A DNA stretch of 64,000 nt from Halegenticoccus soli. Lineage in GTDB: Archaea; Halobacteriota; Halobacteria; Halobacteriales; Haloferacaceae. Below, piece by piece: positions 16,538 through 25,942 of the stretch; position 1 is the stretch's first letter; each line of letters starts with the position of its first letter. The position numbers and the translations under genes are program-made. The stretch spans positions 1 through 64,000 of the forward strand of contig NZ_PEND01000012.1 of NCBI RefSeq assembly GCF_002844195.1, written 5' to 3'. The notes under the pieces are model-generated. The model saw only the letters and a program-made list of their open reading frames with translations. It was not told the DNA's origin and searched no databases.

Positions 16538-18085
16538 TCAGTCCCCGCCGGTCGACTGACTACCGGTCGGTGTCGGGAGGTACCGCCGGACCAGCGGGAT
16601 CCGCACGCCGATCCGCTCTTCGACGACCTCGATCACGACGCGGTCTTCCGACTGGAGGCCGCCCCCCGCGGCGACGACGCCGATTGCGGCCAGCCCGACG
16701 GCGACGAGGAACGGGAGGAGCGTCAGGGCCGAAAGCGAGACGTACCGCGCGAACAGCGCCGCCGGCGGCAGCAGGCAGACGGGCAGCAGCGCGAACGTCC
16801 GGACGTTCGCGGGCGAGATCGGCGAGATGTCGAAGTACACCTTCAGAACGCCGTTGACGATGCCGTGGACGATGACGACGGACAGCGCGGACGTGATCGC
16901 CGCGCCGATGAAGCCGTACATCGGGATCAACACGAGGTTCAGGAGGAAGTTGAAGACGAACCCGGACAGGTTCGCGACGAGGATGAACTTGGTGTAGCCG
17001 ACCGCCGAAAGCGCCTCGCGGTTCCGCCCGACCGCCGCGTTCAGGAAGAAGCCGACCGCGAGGATCGGCAGCGCGGCCGCGGCCGCCTCGTACCCCTCGC
17101 CGAAGGTGATCCGCATGACGTCCTCCGGAAAGAGGAGAAACGTCAGGAACGCCGGGAAGGTGACGATGTATACCCACTTGGTGGTCGTCCGGTAGATCCG
17201 GTTGAGCTCCTCGTGTTCGCCGTCCGCGTCGAGCCGCGAGGCGATGGGCAGGAACATGAACCCGAACGCCGAGAGGACGACGAGCATCCCGGCGGCGATG
17301 GAGTACGACGCGTCGTACAGCCCGGCCTGGGTGGACGACTTGAAGTAGCTCACCATGACGGTGTCCGTCTTCGTGAGCAGCAGCGACATCATAGTCGACA
17401 CGATGAGCGGCGCGGAGAACACGAGCATCTCGCGGACGTGGGTCCGGTACGGCCCCCGGAGCGGCATCAGCCGCCGCAGGAGGTAGTGGCCGAACGCGAA
17501 CGAGAGCGCCGCCGCGACGAGGTACGCGTACCCGGCGGCGAGGACGTCCATGCCGAGCAGCAGCAGCCCGACGATGAGGCCGATCCGGCCGATCGGGTAG
17601 AGCAGGTCCTGCACGTACATCCGGTACAGGGTGTTCTCGAAGCCCCGGATGGTGTTCACCACGACCTGCTGGCCGACGACGAACGGGACCGCGAGCGCGA
17701 ACACCCTGACGAGCGCGACCGCCTCCGGCCTGTCGAACAGCGCGGCCGCGATGAGATCCGCCTTCAGGAAGATCGCCCCGGCGAGGACGAGGCTGATCGC
17801 GCCCGTGAAGACGAGCCCGCCGAGCCAGACGCCGCGCCTGTCCGCCGACTCGTCGTACCGCGACAGGTAGCGGGGGATGCCCTGGGAGAACCCGACGAGC
17901 GCGAACGTCGTCGCGAAGGTCAACACCGCTATCGCGACGGCCACCTCGCCGTACTTGCTCGGCGAGAGCAGCCGGCCGATGACGATGCGCTCGACCAGCG
18001 TCCCCCCCGAACTGATGAGCCCGCCGACGATGACGAGACTGGCACTCGACAGCAGCGTCTTGAGATCCTCTCCGGAGTCGGCCAT
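16538..18085 (-). CDS. Oligosaccharide flippase (Wzx/MOP superfamily)
   Basis: A 515-residue polytopic protein with about 14 hydrophobic segments. The start LKTLLSSASLVIVGGLISSGGTLVERIVIGRLLSPSKYGEVAVA is characteristic of polysaccharide-type MOP flippases, which move lipid-linked oligosaccharides across the membrane. It is the last gene of a three-gene operon with the phosphodiesterase and the FemAB-like gene; its ATG overlaps the preceding stop by one base. It most likely exports the glycan made by this island. Confidence 0.85.
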   Translation of the reverse strand: MADSGEDLKTLLSSASLVIVGGLISSGGTLVERIVIGRLLSPSKYGEVAVAIAVLTFATTFALVGFSQGIPRYLSRYDESADRRGVWLGGLVFTGAISLVLAGAIFLKADLIAAALFDRPEAVALVRVFALAVPFVVGQQVVVNTIRGFENTLYRMYVQDLLYPIGRIGLIVGLLLLGMDVLAAGYAYLVAAALSFAFGHYLLRRLMPLRGPYRTHVREMLVFSAPLIVSTMMSLLLTKTDTVMVSYFKSSTQAGLYDASYSIAAGMLVVLSAFGFMFLPIASRLDADGEHEELNRIYRTTTKWVYIVTFPAFLTFLLFPEDVMRITFGEGYEAAAAALPILAVGFFLNAAVGRNREALSAVGYTKFILVANLSGFVFNFLLNLVLIPMYGFIGAAITSALSVVIVHGIVNGVLKVYFDISPISPANVRTFALLPVCLLPPAALFARYVSLSALTLLPFLVAVGLAAIGVVAAGGGLQSEDRVVIEVVEERIGVRIPLVRRYLPTPTGSQSTGGD

Positions 18086-19713
18086 CAGAGGTACCCGAGG
18101 TCCTCCAGTCGTTCGGTCACCTCCCCGTCGTCGGTTCCCTTTCGCTCCGCCGTGCCGAACTCGACGTCGGGGTACTCGCGGGTTCGAACCGGCACGGAGA
18201 GCAGGTCGGGCGGGACGCGTCCGGTCATGCGCGTCGGCACCGGCTTGCCGAGCAGGGACATGCAGATCGGCGCGACGTCGGTGAGCGACAGCGTCTCCGG
18301 CGCGGCGCCTCCGAAGTCCGGACCGGCGCCGACGAAGACGCCCTCGCGCTTGTGGTCGTGGGTGTCGACGGAGAGGAACCGCCTGCCGTACAGCGAGATC
18401 GCGATCTGGTTGTCCATCCCCCGCGGGAGGAACAGCACGTCGTCGGCGTCCTCGAGGTACGGGCCGTCGTACACCTCCTCGCGCCGCTTCACGAACTCGA
18501 ACGCCGGTTTCCCGTCCGGCGTTTCGAGTCCCGACAGGAGCTCGATGATCTCGTCGCGGACCGCCTCATACTCGGACTGGGGAACGACGCCGTGCGGTTC
18601 GCGCCCCTCGAGGTTCACCCGGACGCCGAGCCGGGCGCTGCTTCGGCAGTAAGCCCTCGACTTGCGCCAGTCCACGCTCTCGCCGGTCGCGCCGCGGACG
18701 GCGGCCGGCGTCACGGCCAGGAGCGCGTCCTCGACGCCGAACCGGCGGGCGGTCGCGTACACGTCGGCCGGGGAGACGCCGATCCGATCGAGCGCCATCC
18801 CGGCGCGCGTCAGCGCCCGCGACAGCGCGCTGTCGCCGTCCCGTTTCCCGTCCGACGTCAGGTCGGACTTCACGGCGTCGAGCGTCGGGCGCGATCCCTC
18901 GCTCGTCGTCTCCACGTAGCCGCGGCGCTTCAGCACCTCGTTGACGTAGATCCGGTGTCCCCGCGTCGGGCCGATCCCGTGGTCGGAGCAGACGACGACG
19001 TTGGCGTCCTCTCCGACCGCGTCGCGGACGTCTCCGACGAGCTCGTCCGCGGCGGCGTACACCTTCCGGAACGCCTCGGCTTTGCCGAAGTTGTGAAACA
19101 CCGCGTCCGTCTTCTGCACCTGGACGAACGCGAACTCCCAGTCGGCCGATTCGAGGAGCGCGAGCGCCGCGCGTCGACGCGCGTCGATGAGCTCGAGGTA
19201 GCCGGCGAGCTTTTCCTTCTTGTCGGCGGACGTTTCCGCCCGCGAGTAGATGCGGTACTCCTCGCCGATCGCTTCGGAGAGCTGCTCCCGGATCCCCTCG
19301 GGATAGCCGGGCGTGTCCTCGGTCGCGAGGTAGCCGGGCACCAGCGCGCCGTCGACCGGCTCCGCCGGGTGCGTCACCGGGACGTTCATCACCGCGACCC
19401 GCGATCCCTCGGCGTTCAAGTAGTTCCAGATCGCGGGGGCGTCGACGTCGTTCCGAGACACGACGCGCCCCTCGTCGGGGTAGTACTCGTAGTCGAAGAA
19501 GCTGTACACGCCGTGGTAGCTCGGATCGACCCCCGTGTACATCGAGGGCCAGGCGCTCCCGGTCCAGGGGGGAAACGTGGACCGGAGCGGCGCTTCGACG
19601 CCCGCTTCGCGGAGCGCCTGGAGGTTCGGCGTCGAGTCGGCGAACTGATCGAGGTAGCGGAAGTCGAGCGCGTCGAACCCGAGTACGACCGTCCGGTGGG
19701 TTTCGTCCGTCAT
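18085..19713 (-). CDS. Type I phosphodiesterase / nucleotide pyrophosphatase-like enzyme
   Basis: A 542-residue alkaline-phosphatase-superfamily enzyme. VVLGFDALDFRYL near residue 12, PPWTGSAWPSMYTGVDP (nucleophile region) and VVVCSDHGIGPTRGH hold the expected metal ligands. No signal peptide is seen. The ATG at 19713 overlaps the previous stop by one base (TGATG), and its stop overlaps the flippase ATG. It is similar to the 4343-5932 product. A role in hydrolysing or transferring a phosphate-linked group on the glycan or its lipid carrier is inferred from operon context. Confidence 0.8.
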   Translation of the reverse strand: MTDETHRTVVLGFDALDFRYLDQFADSTPNLQALREAGVEAPLRSTFPPWTGSAWPSMYTGVDPSYHGVYSFFDYEYYPDEGRVVSRNDVDAPAIWNYLNAEGSRVAVMNVPVTHPAEPVDGALVPGYLATEDTPGYPEGIREQLSEAIGEEYRIYSRAETSADKKEKLAGYLELIDARRRAALALLESADWEFAFVQVQKTDAVFHNFGKAEAFRKVYAAADELVGDVRDAVGEDANVVVCSDHGIGPTRGHRIYVNEVLKRRGYVETTSEGSRPTLDAVKSDLTSDGKRDGDSALSRALTRAGMALDRIGVSPADVYATARRFGVEDALLAVTPAAVRGATGESVDWRKSRAYCRSSARLGVRVNLEGREPHGVVPQSEYEAVRDEIIELLSGLETPDGKPAFEFVKRREEVYDGPYLEDADDVLFLPRGMDNQIAISLYGRRFLSVDTHDHKREGVFVGAGPDFGGAAPETLSLTDVAPICMSLLGKPVPTRMTGRVPPDLLSVPVRTREYPDVEFGTAERKGTDDGEVTERLEDLGYL

Positions 19714-20726
19714 CAGTGGTTGAGAAGGCTGTACGCTCTCTTCGCCACGTCCATGCCCCGACCGCCGGACTCGACGACGTAGTACGGGACGAGCTCGGCG
19801 CCGAACTTCGCCTTGTAGCGGCAGAGCCGCTCGGTGTTCGCGCCCATGAGGTCGTAGGCATGGACGGAGTCGATCGGCGGGTCGTCGACGATGTCTTCGA
19901 TGATACGCCAGTGGACCAGACTGTTGACGCTCGTCCCGTCGTACGTCGCCCTGGTGCCGCCCTGCCAGAAGTAGGCCACGTCGTTCGAGTAGAGGACGGT
20001 GATGCCGCTCAGGTGCTCTCCGTCCGGCGTCCGGGCGAGGTAGACGCGGCAGCGGTCCTCCTCGGCGAGCGACGCGGTGAGGTCGCGGACGTACGGCCAC
20101 TGGAGGCGGTACTGCTCGCCCTGTTCTTCGTACCGCGACTTCGCGTCGTCGTACACCACCCGCGCGCCCTCCTCGGGCGAGACGCGTTCGACGACGACGT
20201 CGGTCTCCCGCGCGTCCCTGATCTCCCGGCGCAGGCTCTTGCTGAAGGACGAGAGGAGGGCGTCGGGGGACGTCTCCGAGAGCGACAGCGCGTACGTGAA
20301 GAACGGATCGACGTCGAGATCCTGCCAGACGTAGGGACGGGGGTCGTCGTACGCCGTGCCGCACACCATCCGGAGGAGGCTGAGAGAGGAGTCGACCGCG
20401 AGCTCTTCGAGAACCAGCTCCGTGAACTCGCGGTTGACGCGCTCTCGCTTCCGCCGCTTGGGGCTCGGCGACATCAGAACGGGGCCGAGGCGCGGAACGC
20501 CCATCGCGGGCGGCGGCGACAGCACGGCGGTTCCGACGGACTGCCGTCGCAAAACCACGGGGAGGAGGGCAATCGGCTGCTCCCCCTTGAACCCGCCGTA
20601 CAGTCGGAGCTGCCCGGACGTGTACTCGTCGAGTACGTCCAGCGCCGCGGGCGTGTGAAACACCTCGAAACCGGACGACGGCAAGGCGTCTCCCCACGCT
20701 GCCAGATCAAGCTGCTCGACTCTCAT
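19713..20726 (-). CDS. FemAB/GNAT-like acyl- or aminoacyl-transferase
   Basis: A 337-residue protein of the FemAB-related GNAT fold (Acetyltransf_6/BioF2-like domain in about residues 150-300): FSKSLRREIRDARETDVVVE, HLSGITVLYSNDVAYFWQGGT and YDLMGANTERLCRYKAKFGAE follow the family pattern. Bacterial Fem relatives transfer amino acids from aminoacyl-tRNA to cell-wall precursors; others use acyl-CoA. ATG 20726 was chosen because it lies 37 bases after an ATAACAA motif. An earlier ATG at 20741 is only 22 bases after it. First gene of an operon with the phosphodiesterase and flippase. Confidence 0.8.
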   Translation of the reverse strand: MRVEQLDLAAWGDALPSSGFEVFHTPAALDVLDEYTSGQLRLYGGFKGEQPIALLPVVLRRQSVGTAVLSPPPAMGVPRLGPVLMSPSPKRRKRERVNREFTELVLEELAVDSSLSLLRMVCGTAYDDPRPYVWQDLDVDPFFTYALSLSETSPDALLSSFSKSLRREIRDARETDVVVERVSPEEGARVVYDDAKSRYEEQGEQYRLQWPYVRDLTASLAEEDRCRVYLARTPDGEHLSGITVLYSNDVAYFWQGGTRATYDGTSVNSLVHWRIIEDIVDDPPIDSVHAYDLMGANTERLCRYKAKFGAELVPYYVVESGGRGMDVAKRAYSLLNH

Positions 20727-20756
20727 TAGCGCACGTCTCAACAGGCGGTCGCCACT

Positions 20757-20763
20757 TTGTTAT
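20757..20763 (-). promoter_or_regulatory. ATAACAA motif for the FemAB-like operon
   Basis: GATAACAAAG on the minus strand. Its first A is 37 bases before ATG 20726. Confidence 0.6.
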
Positions 20764-20867
20764 CCACCCCTTACCCCCGAAATCCGCCCGACGAGGCCGT
20801 CTTCGGCTCGAATCGGCGAATCGGAAGCCGAGCGACGCGGAGACCGCACGGCGGTTCGGACGGGCGG

Positions 20868-21803
20868 TCACTCGGGGTGGTCGAGCGACTCGTACACCGC
20901 TTCGAGGGGGCCGACCCAGCCGCCCAGCTCCTGTGCGCGTTCGATCAGCCGCCGGTACAGGGCCCGGTACTCGGGCCGACGCTCCGGATCGAGGTACGTC
21001 GGGTGCCACAGGACCGTCATCACGGCGCCGTTGTCGCTCGCCTCCCGGAGGAGATTTTCGCACTCCAGCCACGCGCCCTCCGGGTCCGAGCGGACCTTCG
21101 GCAGCGTCCGCTCCATGAGCGTCAGCGGAAACACGACGAACTCGTCGTCGAACGGTCGGAGCGGGCAGTACCCGTGGTGGAACCCGTACGTCGAACTGGA
21201 GCCGAGCGTCGAATCGTACCGCAGGCCGACGTCGGCGTGGTACCGCCACGTGTCGGGCGCGTCGAGGTTCAGACAGTGCTGGCGCCCGCCGATCACCTCC
21301 CTGCCGAGCACGGATTCGAGGAGCGCCTTCTCCGTTCGCAGCCGCTCGGGATCGTCGTACGAACTGTACGAACCGTGCAAACCGATCTCCCACCTGCCTT
21401 CGTCGAGTCGCCGGATGAGCCGCGCGACGTCCGGGTCCGCGACGTCGTACCGCCCGAGGTGTTCGATCCAGTAGCGCGGTTCGAGCCACTCGCGCGGGGG
21501 GCGCTCCGTCATCGACTTCTCGCGCAGGAAGTAGAACGACGAGCGGACGCCGAGTTCCTCTTCGAGCGATACGATGTCGTCGAACAGCCAGTAGGGGTTC
21601 GACCACGGGGCGAGCCCGCGAAGCTGTTCCGGATCCCGGTCCCGGTACGCGTAGAACAGCGCGTGCGCGGCCCGCTTGTACGGCCGATCGACGTCGTGCG
21701 TCAGCGCGAGCGTGAACTCGTAGCCCGGCACTCCGCACGTCTCCTCCGCGCCGTTCGACCGCGTCCGCGCGCCGATCGCGCGGGGCAGGTCACTCAGTCC
21801 CAT
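20868..21803 (-). CDS. Polysaccharide deacetylase-family protein
   Basis: A 311-residue NodB-fold protein. FTLALTHDVDRPYKRA carries the first Asp pair, GLHGSYSSYDDPERL is the His/Ser motif, and VLWHPTYLDPE the C-terminal His. It belongs to the longer deacetylase group found in O-antigen and capsule loci. It starts within the end of the dehydrogenase gene (14-base overlap) and is the last gene of the WbpD-E-B-A-like operon, so a role on the same sugar is likely. Confidence 0.75.
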   Translation of the reverse strand: MGLSDLPRAIGARTRSNGAEETCGVPGYEFTLALTHDVDRPYKRAAHALFYAYRDRDPEQLRGLAPWSNPYWLFDDIVSLEEELGVRSSFYFLREKSMTERPPREWLEPRYWIEHLGRYDVADPDVARLIRRLDEGRWEIGLHGSYSSYDDPERLRTEKALLESVLGREVIGGRQHCLNLDAPDTWRYHADVGLRYDSTLGSSSTYGFHHGYCPLRPFDDEFVVFPLTLMERTLPKVRSDPEGAWLECENLLREASDNGAVMTVLWHPTYLDPERRPEYRALYRRLIERAQELGGWVGPLEAVYESLDHPE

Positions 21804-23163
21804 GGTTGCGCGTCCCGCTGCCTATCGTGTAGACGCGGTGGTCCGTGCCGCCGAGGTCGAGCGCCTGCCGCCCGTCGACCACGGCCATCGGCTCGAGTTC
21901 GCCCCAGTCGATCGCCTCGAACTCGTCGTGCGCGGTGACGAGCACCGCGGCGTCGAGGTCGCACTCGTCGAGGGATCCGACGTCGGCCGGCGTCGCCCCG
22001 AACTCGCGGACGTCGACCAGCGGATCCGCCGCCAGCACGTCCGCGCCGAGCCCGCGGAGCCCGTCTATGATCGGGCCCGCGGGCGTCGCCCGCGTCTCGG
22101 CGACGTTCGGCCGGTAGGTGACGCCGAGCACGAGCACCGTCGCGTCGGCGGCGTCGGTCCCGCCCGCCTCCAGGAGTTCGACGGTCTTCTCGACGGTGAA
22201 CGCGGGCATCGAATCGTTGACCGACCGGGCGGTCCGAACCAGGGGCGTCCCGTCGTCGACCTGCTGCATGAGGAAGTACGGGTAGTAGGGGATGCAGTGG
22301 CCGCCGACGCCCGCGCCGGGCGTGTGGATGTTACAGAACGACTGCGTGTTCGCCGCCTCGATCGCCTCGTTGACGTCGAGGTCGAGGTCGTCCACCAACC
22401 GCGCCAGTTCGTTCGCCAGCGCGATGTTGACGTCGCGGTACAGCCCCTCGAACACCTTGACGGCCTCCGCGGTCGTCACGTCGGAAACCGGGATCACCCG
22501 GTTTTCGGTTAGCTCGCCGTAGATGAGCTCCGCGACCCGCGTGCTCTCGTCGTCGGCCCCGCCGACGATCTTCGGGTGCTCCCGTCGGATCTTCCGCAGC
22601 GCCTTCCCGCTCGTGGTCCGTTCGGGGCAGAACGCCAGCCCGAACTCGCCGAGTTCGAGCCCGGATTCGCGTTCGAGAATCGGCAGGAGGCGGTCGCGGC
22701 ACGTCCCCGGCGGGACCGTGCACTCGACGACGACCGTGTCGCCGGGGTCGAGTTCCCGCGCGATGACCCGCGTGACCGATTCGAGGTTGTCGAGGTCGAC
22801 CTCCTTCTCGTCGGTGACGAGCGTCGGCACGATGATCACGTGGACGCTCGCCTCGGCGGCGGCCGCGTCGGCGTCGGTCGTCGCACAGAGCGCGCCGCGC
22901 TCGACCTGCTCTTCGACCAGCTCCGCGAGCCCCGGCTCCCGATCGATGTGACAGCCGCCCCGGTTGATCGTCTCGACGACGGACTCGTCGATGTCGACCC
23001 CGGTGAGGTTGCCGGTGACTTCGGCGTACACCGCGGCGAGGGGCAGCCCCATCTTACCGAGGCCGTACACCGCGACCGGGACTGCGCCGCTGGTGAGGGC
23101 GATCCGCTGCGCCTGCGACGAGTGGTCAGAGCCGTACAGCCCGGCGCCGCGCGAGAGGCTCAC
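21790..23163 (-). CDS. UDP-N-acetyl-hexosamine 6-dehydrogenase (WbpA/WecC type)
   Basis: A 457-residue UDP-glucose/GDP-mannose dehydrogenase-family protein. VYGLGKMGLPLAAVYA is the N-terminal NAD site, GAGVGGHCIPYYPYFL contains the catalytic Cys (about residue 289), and VLGVTYRPNVAETRATP lies in the C-terminal UDP-binding domain. These enzymes oxidise a 6-hydroxyl to a carboxylate with 2 NAD. The start is a GTG at 23163 that overlaps the preceding stop (GTGA). With the adjacent genes it would make UDP-GlcNAc uronic acid for the diacetamido-uronate pathway. Confidence 0.85.
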   Translation of the reverse strand: MSLSRGAGLYGSDHSSQAQRIALTSGAVPVAVYGLGKMGLPLAAVYAEVTGNLTGVDIDESVVETINRGGCHIDREPGLAELVEEQVERGALCATTDADAAAAEASVHVIIVPTLVTDEKEVDLDNLESVTRVIARELDPGDTVVVECTVPPGTCRDRLLPILERESGLELGEFGLAFCPERTTSGKALRKIRREHPKIVGGADDESTRVAELIYGELTENRVIPVSDVTTAEAVKVFEGLYRDVNIALANELARLVDDLDLDVNEAIEAANTQSFCNIHTPGAGVGGHCIPYYPYFLMQQVDDGTPLVRTARSVNDSMPAFTVEKTVELLEAGGTDAADATVLVLGVTYRPNVAETRATPAGPIIDGLRGLGADVLAADPLVDVREFGATPADVGSLDECDLDAAVLVTAHDEFEAIDWGELEPMAVVDGRQALDLGGTDHRVYTIGSGTRNHGTE

Positions 23164-24134
23164 CGCTGCACCACCTCCCGCCGCTCGGACCGCATCGCCT
23201 GCCGGTCGATCTCCCGGGTGACCTCGATCGCCCGCAGCGCGTCCGCCGCCGTCACCCGGGGGGTCTTGCCCTCGGTCGCCGCCTCGACGAACGACGAGAT
23301 CTCGTCGAGGAGCGGCTCGGACCGCTCGATCATCGGCTCCTCGACGATGCTCTCGTGGCGGTAGCGGATCTCCCCGTCGTTCTTGATGTACTCCGGCAGC
23401 GAGTTCCGGTGGATGTGGACCGCCTGGGAGGTGTAATCGACGTCGATCCGGCAGTCGTCCGCCGTCACGCTGAGCGTCCGGATCTTCCGCTGCGTGAGGC
23501 GGCTCGCGGTGAGGTTGGCCACCGTGCCGTCGGAAAACCGGAGGTTCGCGGTGGCGTACTGCGTCCCGCGCGTGCCGCACGCGGACACGGATTCGAGGTC
23601 GGCGTCGACGAGCGACAGGATCACGTCCACGTCGTGGATCATCAGGTCCATCACGACGCTGTCGTCGAGTTCGCGATCGAGCGGCGGGCCGAGGCGGTGC
23701 GCCTCGAACGCGATCACGTCCAGGTCGCGGACGATCTCCGCGAGGGCGGTGATCGCGGGGTTGAACCGCTCGACGTGGCCGACCTGGATCGTCACCCCGT
23801 TCTCCTCGGCCCGGCGCGCGAGTTCGCGGCCGGCGTCGAGGTCGTCGACGAACGGTTTCTCCACCAGCGCGTCGACGCCGGCCTCGATGCAGTCGCGCAC
23901 GATCGGCGCGTGGTAGCTCGTGGGGACGGCGACGGAGACCAGGTCGGCCGCGTCGAGCAGCTCGTCCTGCGCGTACGCGTCAGTGTCGTACTCGGCGGCG
24001 ACCGACTCGGCGCGCGCGGAATCCGCGTCGCAGACGCCGACGAGGTCGACCCCCTGCATCTCGCCGTACACGCGGACGTGGTTCTGTCCCATGTGGCCCA
24101 CGCCGATCACGCCCGCGGCCGGGACGTCCGTCAC
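23160..24134 (-). CDS. Gfo/Idh/MocA-family oxidoreductase (WbpB-like)
   Basis: A 324-residue NAD-dependent oxidoreductase. AAGVIGVGHMGQNHVRVYGE is the Rossmann start and VEKPFVDDLDAG the family EKP motif with its lysine. In the Pseudomonas Wbp pathway, WbpB oxidises the 3-hydroxyl of UDP-GlcNAc uronate before transamination. The GTG start at 24134 overlaps the aminotransferase stop, and the stop overlaps the dehydrogenase GTG. Specificity comes from the four-gene context and is well supported as a set. Confidence 0.8.
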   Translation of the reverse strand: MTDVPAAGVIGVGHMGQNHVRVYGEMQGVDLVGVCDADSARAESVAAEYDTDAYAQDELLDAADLVSVAVPTSYHAPIVRDCIEAGVDALVEKPFVDDLDAGRELARRAEENGVTIQVGHVERFNPAITALAEIVRDLDVIAFEAHRLGPPLDRELDDSVVMDLMIHDVDVILSLVDADLESVSACGTRGTQYATANLRFSDGTVANLTASRLTQRKIRTLSVTADDCRIDVDYTSQAVHIHRNSLPEYIKNDGEIRYRHESIVEEPMIERSEPLLDEISSFVEAATEGKTPRVTAADALRAIEVTREIDRQAMRSERREVVQR

Positions 24135-25222
24135 GCGACCACCTCCCCCGCGTACTCCGCGACGGCGCTCCCGACGCGATCGACGTCCTCCTCCGAGAGG
24201 TTCGGGTGCACCGGCAGCGAGAGCACCTCCGCCGCGGCGCGCTCCGCGTGCGGGGCGCGGTGGTCGACGTCGTCGTACGCCGGCTGTCGGTGGATGGGGA
24301 TCGGGTAGTAGATCCCGGTGCCGATGCCGCGGTCGTCGAGCGCCGACCGGAGGCCGTCGCGGTCGTCGCACCGGATCGTGTACTGGTGGTACGCGTGGCG
24401 GTACCCCGACGGCTCGACGGGCGTCTCGACGGGCGCGTCGGCCAGCAGCTCGTCGAGCCGCGCGGCGTTCGACCGCCTGTCGCGGACGTAGCCGGGGAGC
24501 TTTTCGAGCTGCGCGCGCCCGATGGCCGCCGCGACGCTCGTCATCCGGAAGTTGTGGCCCACCGAAACGTGCTCGTACCCGGCGGCCGCGCGGCCGTGGT
24601 TGACGTAGCGGGCCGCTCGCTCGGCGACGTCGGCGCGGTCCGTGAGCACCATCCCGCCCTCGCCCGTCGTCATGTTCTTCGTCGGATAAAACGAGAAGCA
24701 GGCGGCGTCGCCGAACGAGCCGACCGGCGCGCCGTCGACGGCCGCGCCGTGCGCCTGCGCCGCGTCCTCGACGAGGAGGAGATCGTGCTCGTCCGCGATC
24801 TCGCGGAGCCGGGGCGCGTCCGCCGGCAGCCCGTACAGGTGGACGGCGAGCACCGCGTCGATCTCCGCCCCGTCGCGGAGGGCCGCCTCCAGCGCGCGTG
24901 GGTCGAGGTTGTACGTGCGCGGGTCGACGTCGAGGAAGACCGGCTCGGCGCCGCAGAGGCGGATCGCGTTGGCGCTCGCGATGAACGAAAACGGCGTCGT
25001 TGCGACGCGGTCGCCGGGGCCGAGCTCCAGCGCTTCGAGGGCGACGTGGAGGGCGGTCGTGCCGTTCGAGGTGGCGACGCCGTACTCCGCGCCGCAGAAG
25101 TTGGCGAACTCCTCCTCGAAGGCTCGGACCTCCGGTCCGTCGGCGAGCTGGCCGTTCTCCATGACGGTCGCGACCCGCCCGCGCTCCTCCGGACCGATGT
25201 CGGGGTCGGCGATCGGGATCAT
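24131..25222 (-). CDS. DegT/DnrJ/EryC1 sugar aminotransferase (WbpE-like)
   Basis: A 363-residue PLP aminotransferase. [14 protein letters not shown] carries the PLP lysine (Lys182), and [13 protein letters not shown] the Asp for the pyridine nitrogen. The N-terminus [16 protein letters not shown] and the C-terminal [11 protein letters not shown] are typical of the WbpE/ArnB group that aminates a 3- or 4-keto sugar nucleotide using glutamate. ATG 25222 overlaps the acetyltransferase stop (ATGA). Confidence 0.85.
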   Translation of the reverse strand: MIPIADPDIGPEERGRVATVMENGQLADGPEVRAFEEEFANFCGAEYGVATSNGTTALHVALEALELGPGDRVATTPFSFIASANAIRLCGAEPVFLDVDPRTYNLDPRALEAALRDGAEIDAVLAVHLYGLPADAPRLREIADEHDLLLVEDAAQAHGAAVDGAPVGSFGDAACFSFYPTKNMTTGEGGMVLTDRADVAERAARYVNHGRAAAGYEHVSVGHNFRMTSVAAAIGRAQLEKLPGYVRDRRSNAARLDELLADAPVETPVEPSGYRHAYHQYTIRCDDRDGLRSALDDRGIGTGIYYPIPIHRQPAYDDVDHRAPHAERAAAEVLSLPVHPNLSEEDVDRVGSAVAEYAGEVVA

Positions 25223-25803
25223 TCGAGGTCGTTCCCCCCCGCGAGCCGGTCCGGAAGCGGCCGGTGGACCGCCGGCGCGCCGACCGCGAGCGTGCGGGCG
25301 GGTACGTCCTCGGTCACGACCGCTCCCGCGGCGACGAACGCGCCCTCGCCCACCGTCACGCCCGGGAGGACCGTCGCGTTCGCCCCGATCGAGGCGTCGT
25401 CCTCCAGCGTCGGTCCGGCCAGGTCCGTCGAGGTTCTGATCGGGTAGGGGTCGTTCGTCAGCGTCGCGGCGGGGCCGACGAAGACGCGGTCGCCGATCTC
25501 CGTGTGCGACGGGACGTACGCGTTCGTCTGGAGGCTCACGTGCGAGCCCACGTCCGTCCGTCCGTCGATGACCGCGTTCGTCCCGACGAGCACGTCGTCG
25601 CCGATGGTCGTGTACTCGCGGACGAGCGCGTTGTGTCCGGTCTGCAGCCCCTCGCCCGCGACGACGTCGTTGTAGATGACGGTCCCGGCGCGAACCGTCG
25701 CGCCGTCGCCGAGGACGGTCGGGTCCCCGCCGTCCGCGTGCGGGTGATCGAGCACCGCCGTCTCGTGGACGCTGGCGTCGCGATCCGCTTCGGCGCTCGT
25801 CAT
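25219..25803 (-). CDS. Hexapeptide-repeat N-acetyltransferase (WbpD-like)
   Basis: A 194-residue left-handed beta-helix acetyltransferase. Repeats such as [36 protein letters not shown] and [22 protein letters not shown] and the ending [11 protein letters not shown] match the WbpD/PglD group, which N-acetylates the 3-amino group of the sugar made by WbpE-type enzymes. It is the first long gene of the operon; its ATG overlaps the stop of a short upstream ORF. Confidence 0.8.
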   Translation of the reverse strand: MTSAEADRDASVHETAVLDHPHADGGDPTVLGDGATVRAGTVIYNDVVAGEGLQTGHNALVREYTTIGDDVLVGTNAVIDGRTDVGSHVSLQTNAYVPSHTEIGDRVFVGPAATLTNDPYPIRTSTDLAGPTLEDDASIGANATVLPGVTVGEGAFVAAGAVVTEDVPARTLAVGAPAVHRPLPDRLAGGNDLE

Positions 25804-25871
25804 CGGATCACCTCAGGGGACCGACCGGGCGGTCCGCGTTCTCCGTTGTCGGTGTTGGTTACTCCCATCAT
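25800..25871 (-). CDS. Short leader ORF coupled to the acetyltransferase gene
   Basis: A 23-residue ORF ([18 protein letters not shown]...) whose TGA overlaps the acetyltransferase ATG as ATGA. Its own first ATG overlaps the stop of another short ORF. It could serve translational coupling rather than make a useful peptide. Confidence 0.3.
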   Translation of the reverse strand: MMGVTNTDNGERGPPGRSPEVIR

Positions 25872-25918
25872 GAATGCAGATACCGCGGCCGAGCCGTCCG
25901 AACCCGGCCTGGGTTCAT
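25868..25918 (-). CDS. First short leader ORF of the sugar-nucleotide operon
   Basis: A 16-residue ORF ([16 protein letters not shown]). Its ATG is 31 bases after the first A of the ATAACAA motif, which is where the other leaderless genes start, and its stop overlaps the next short ORF as ATGA. Confidence 0.3.
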   Translation of the reverse strand: MNPGRVRTARPRYLHS

Positions 25919-25942
25919 CCGAAACCTACACCTATCGAGGCT

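Noticed and set aside
16418-18652. 744-residue plus-strand open frame
   Set aside because: Antisense to the flippase and phosphodiesterase genes; extremely Arg/Asp/Glu-rich with no fold.
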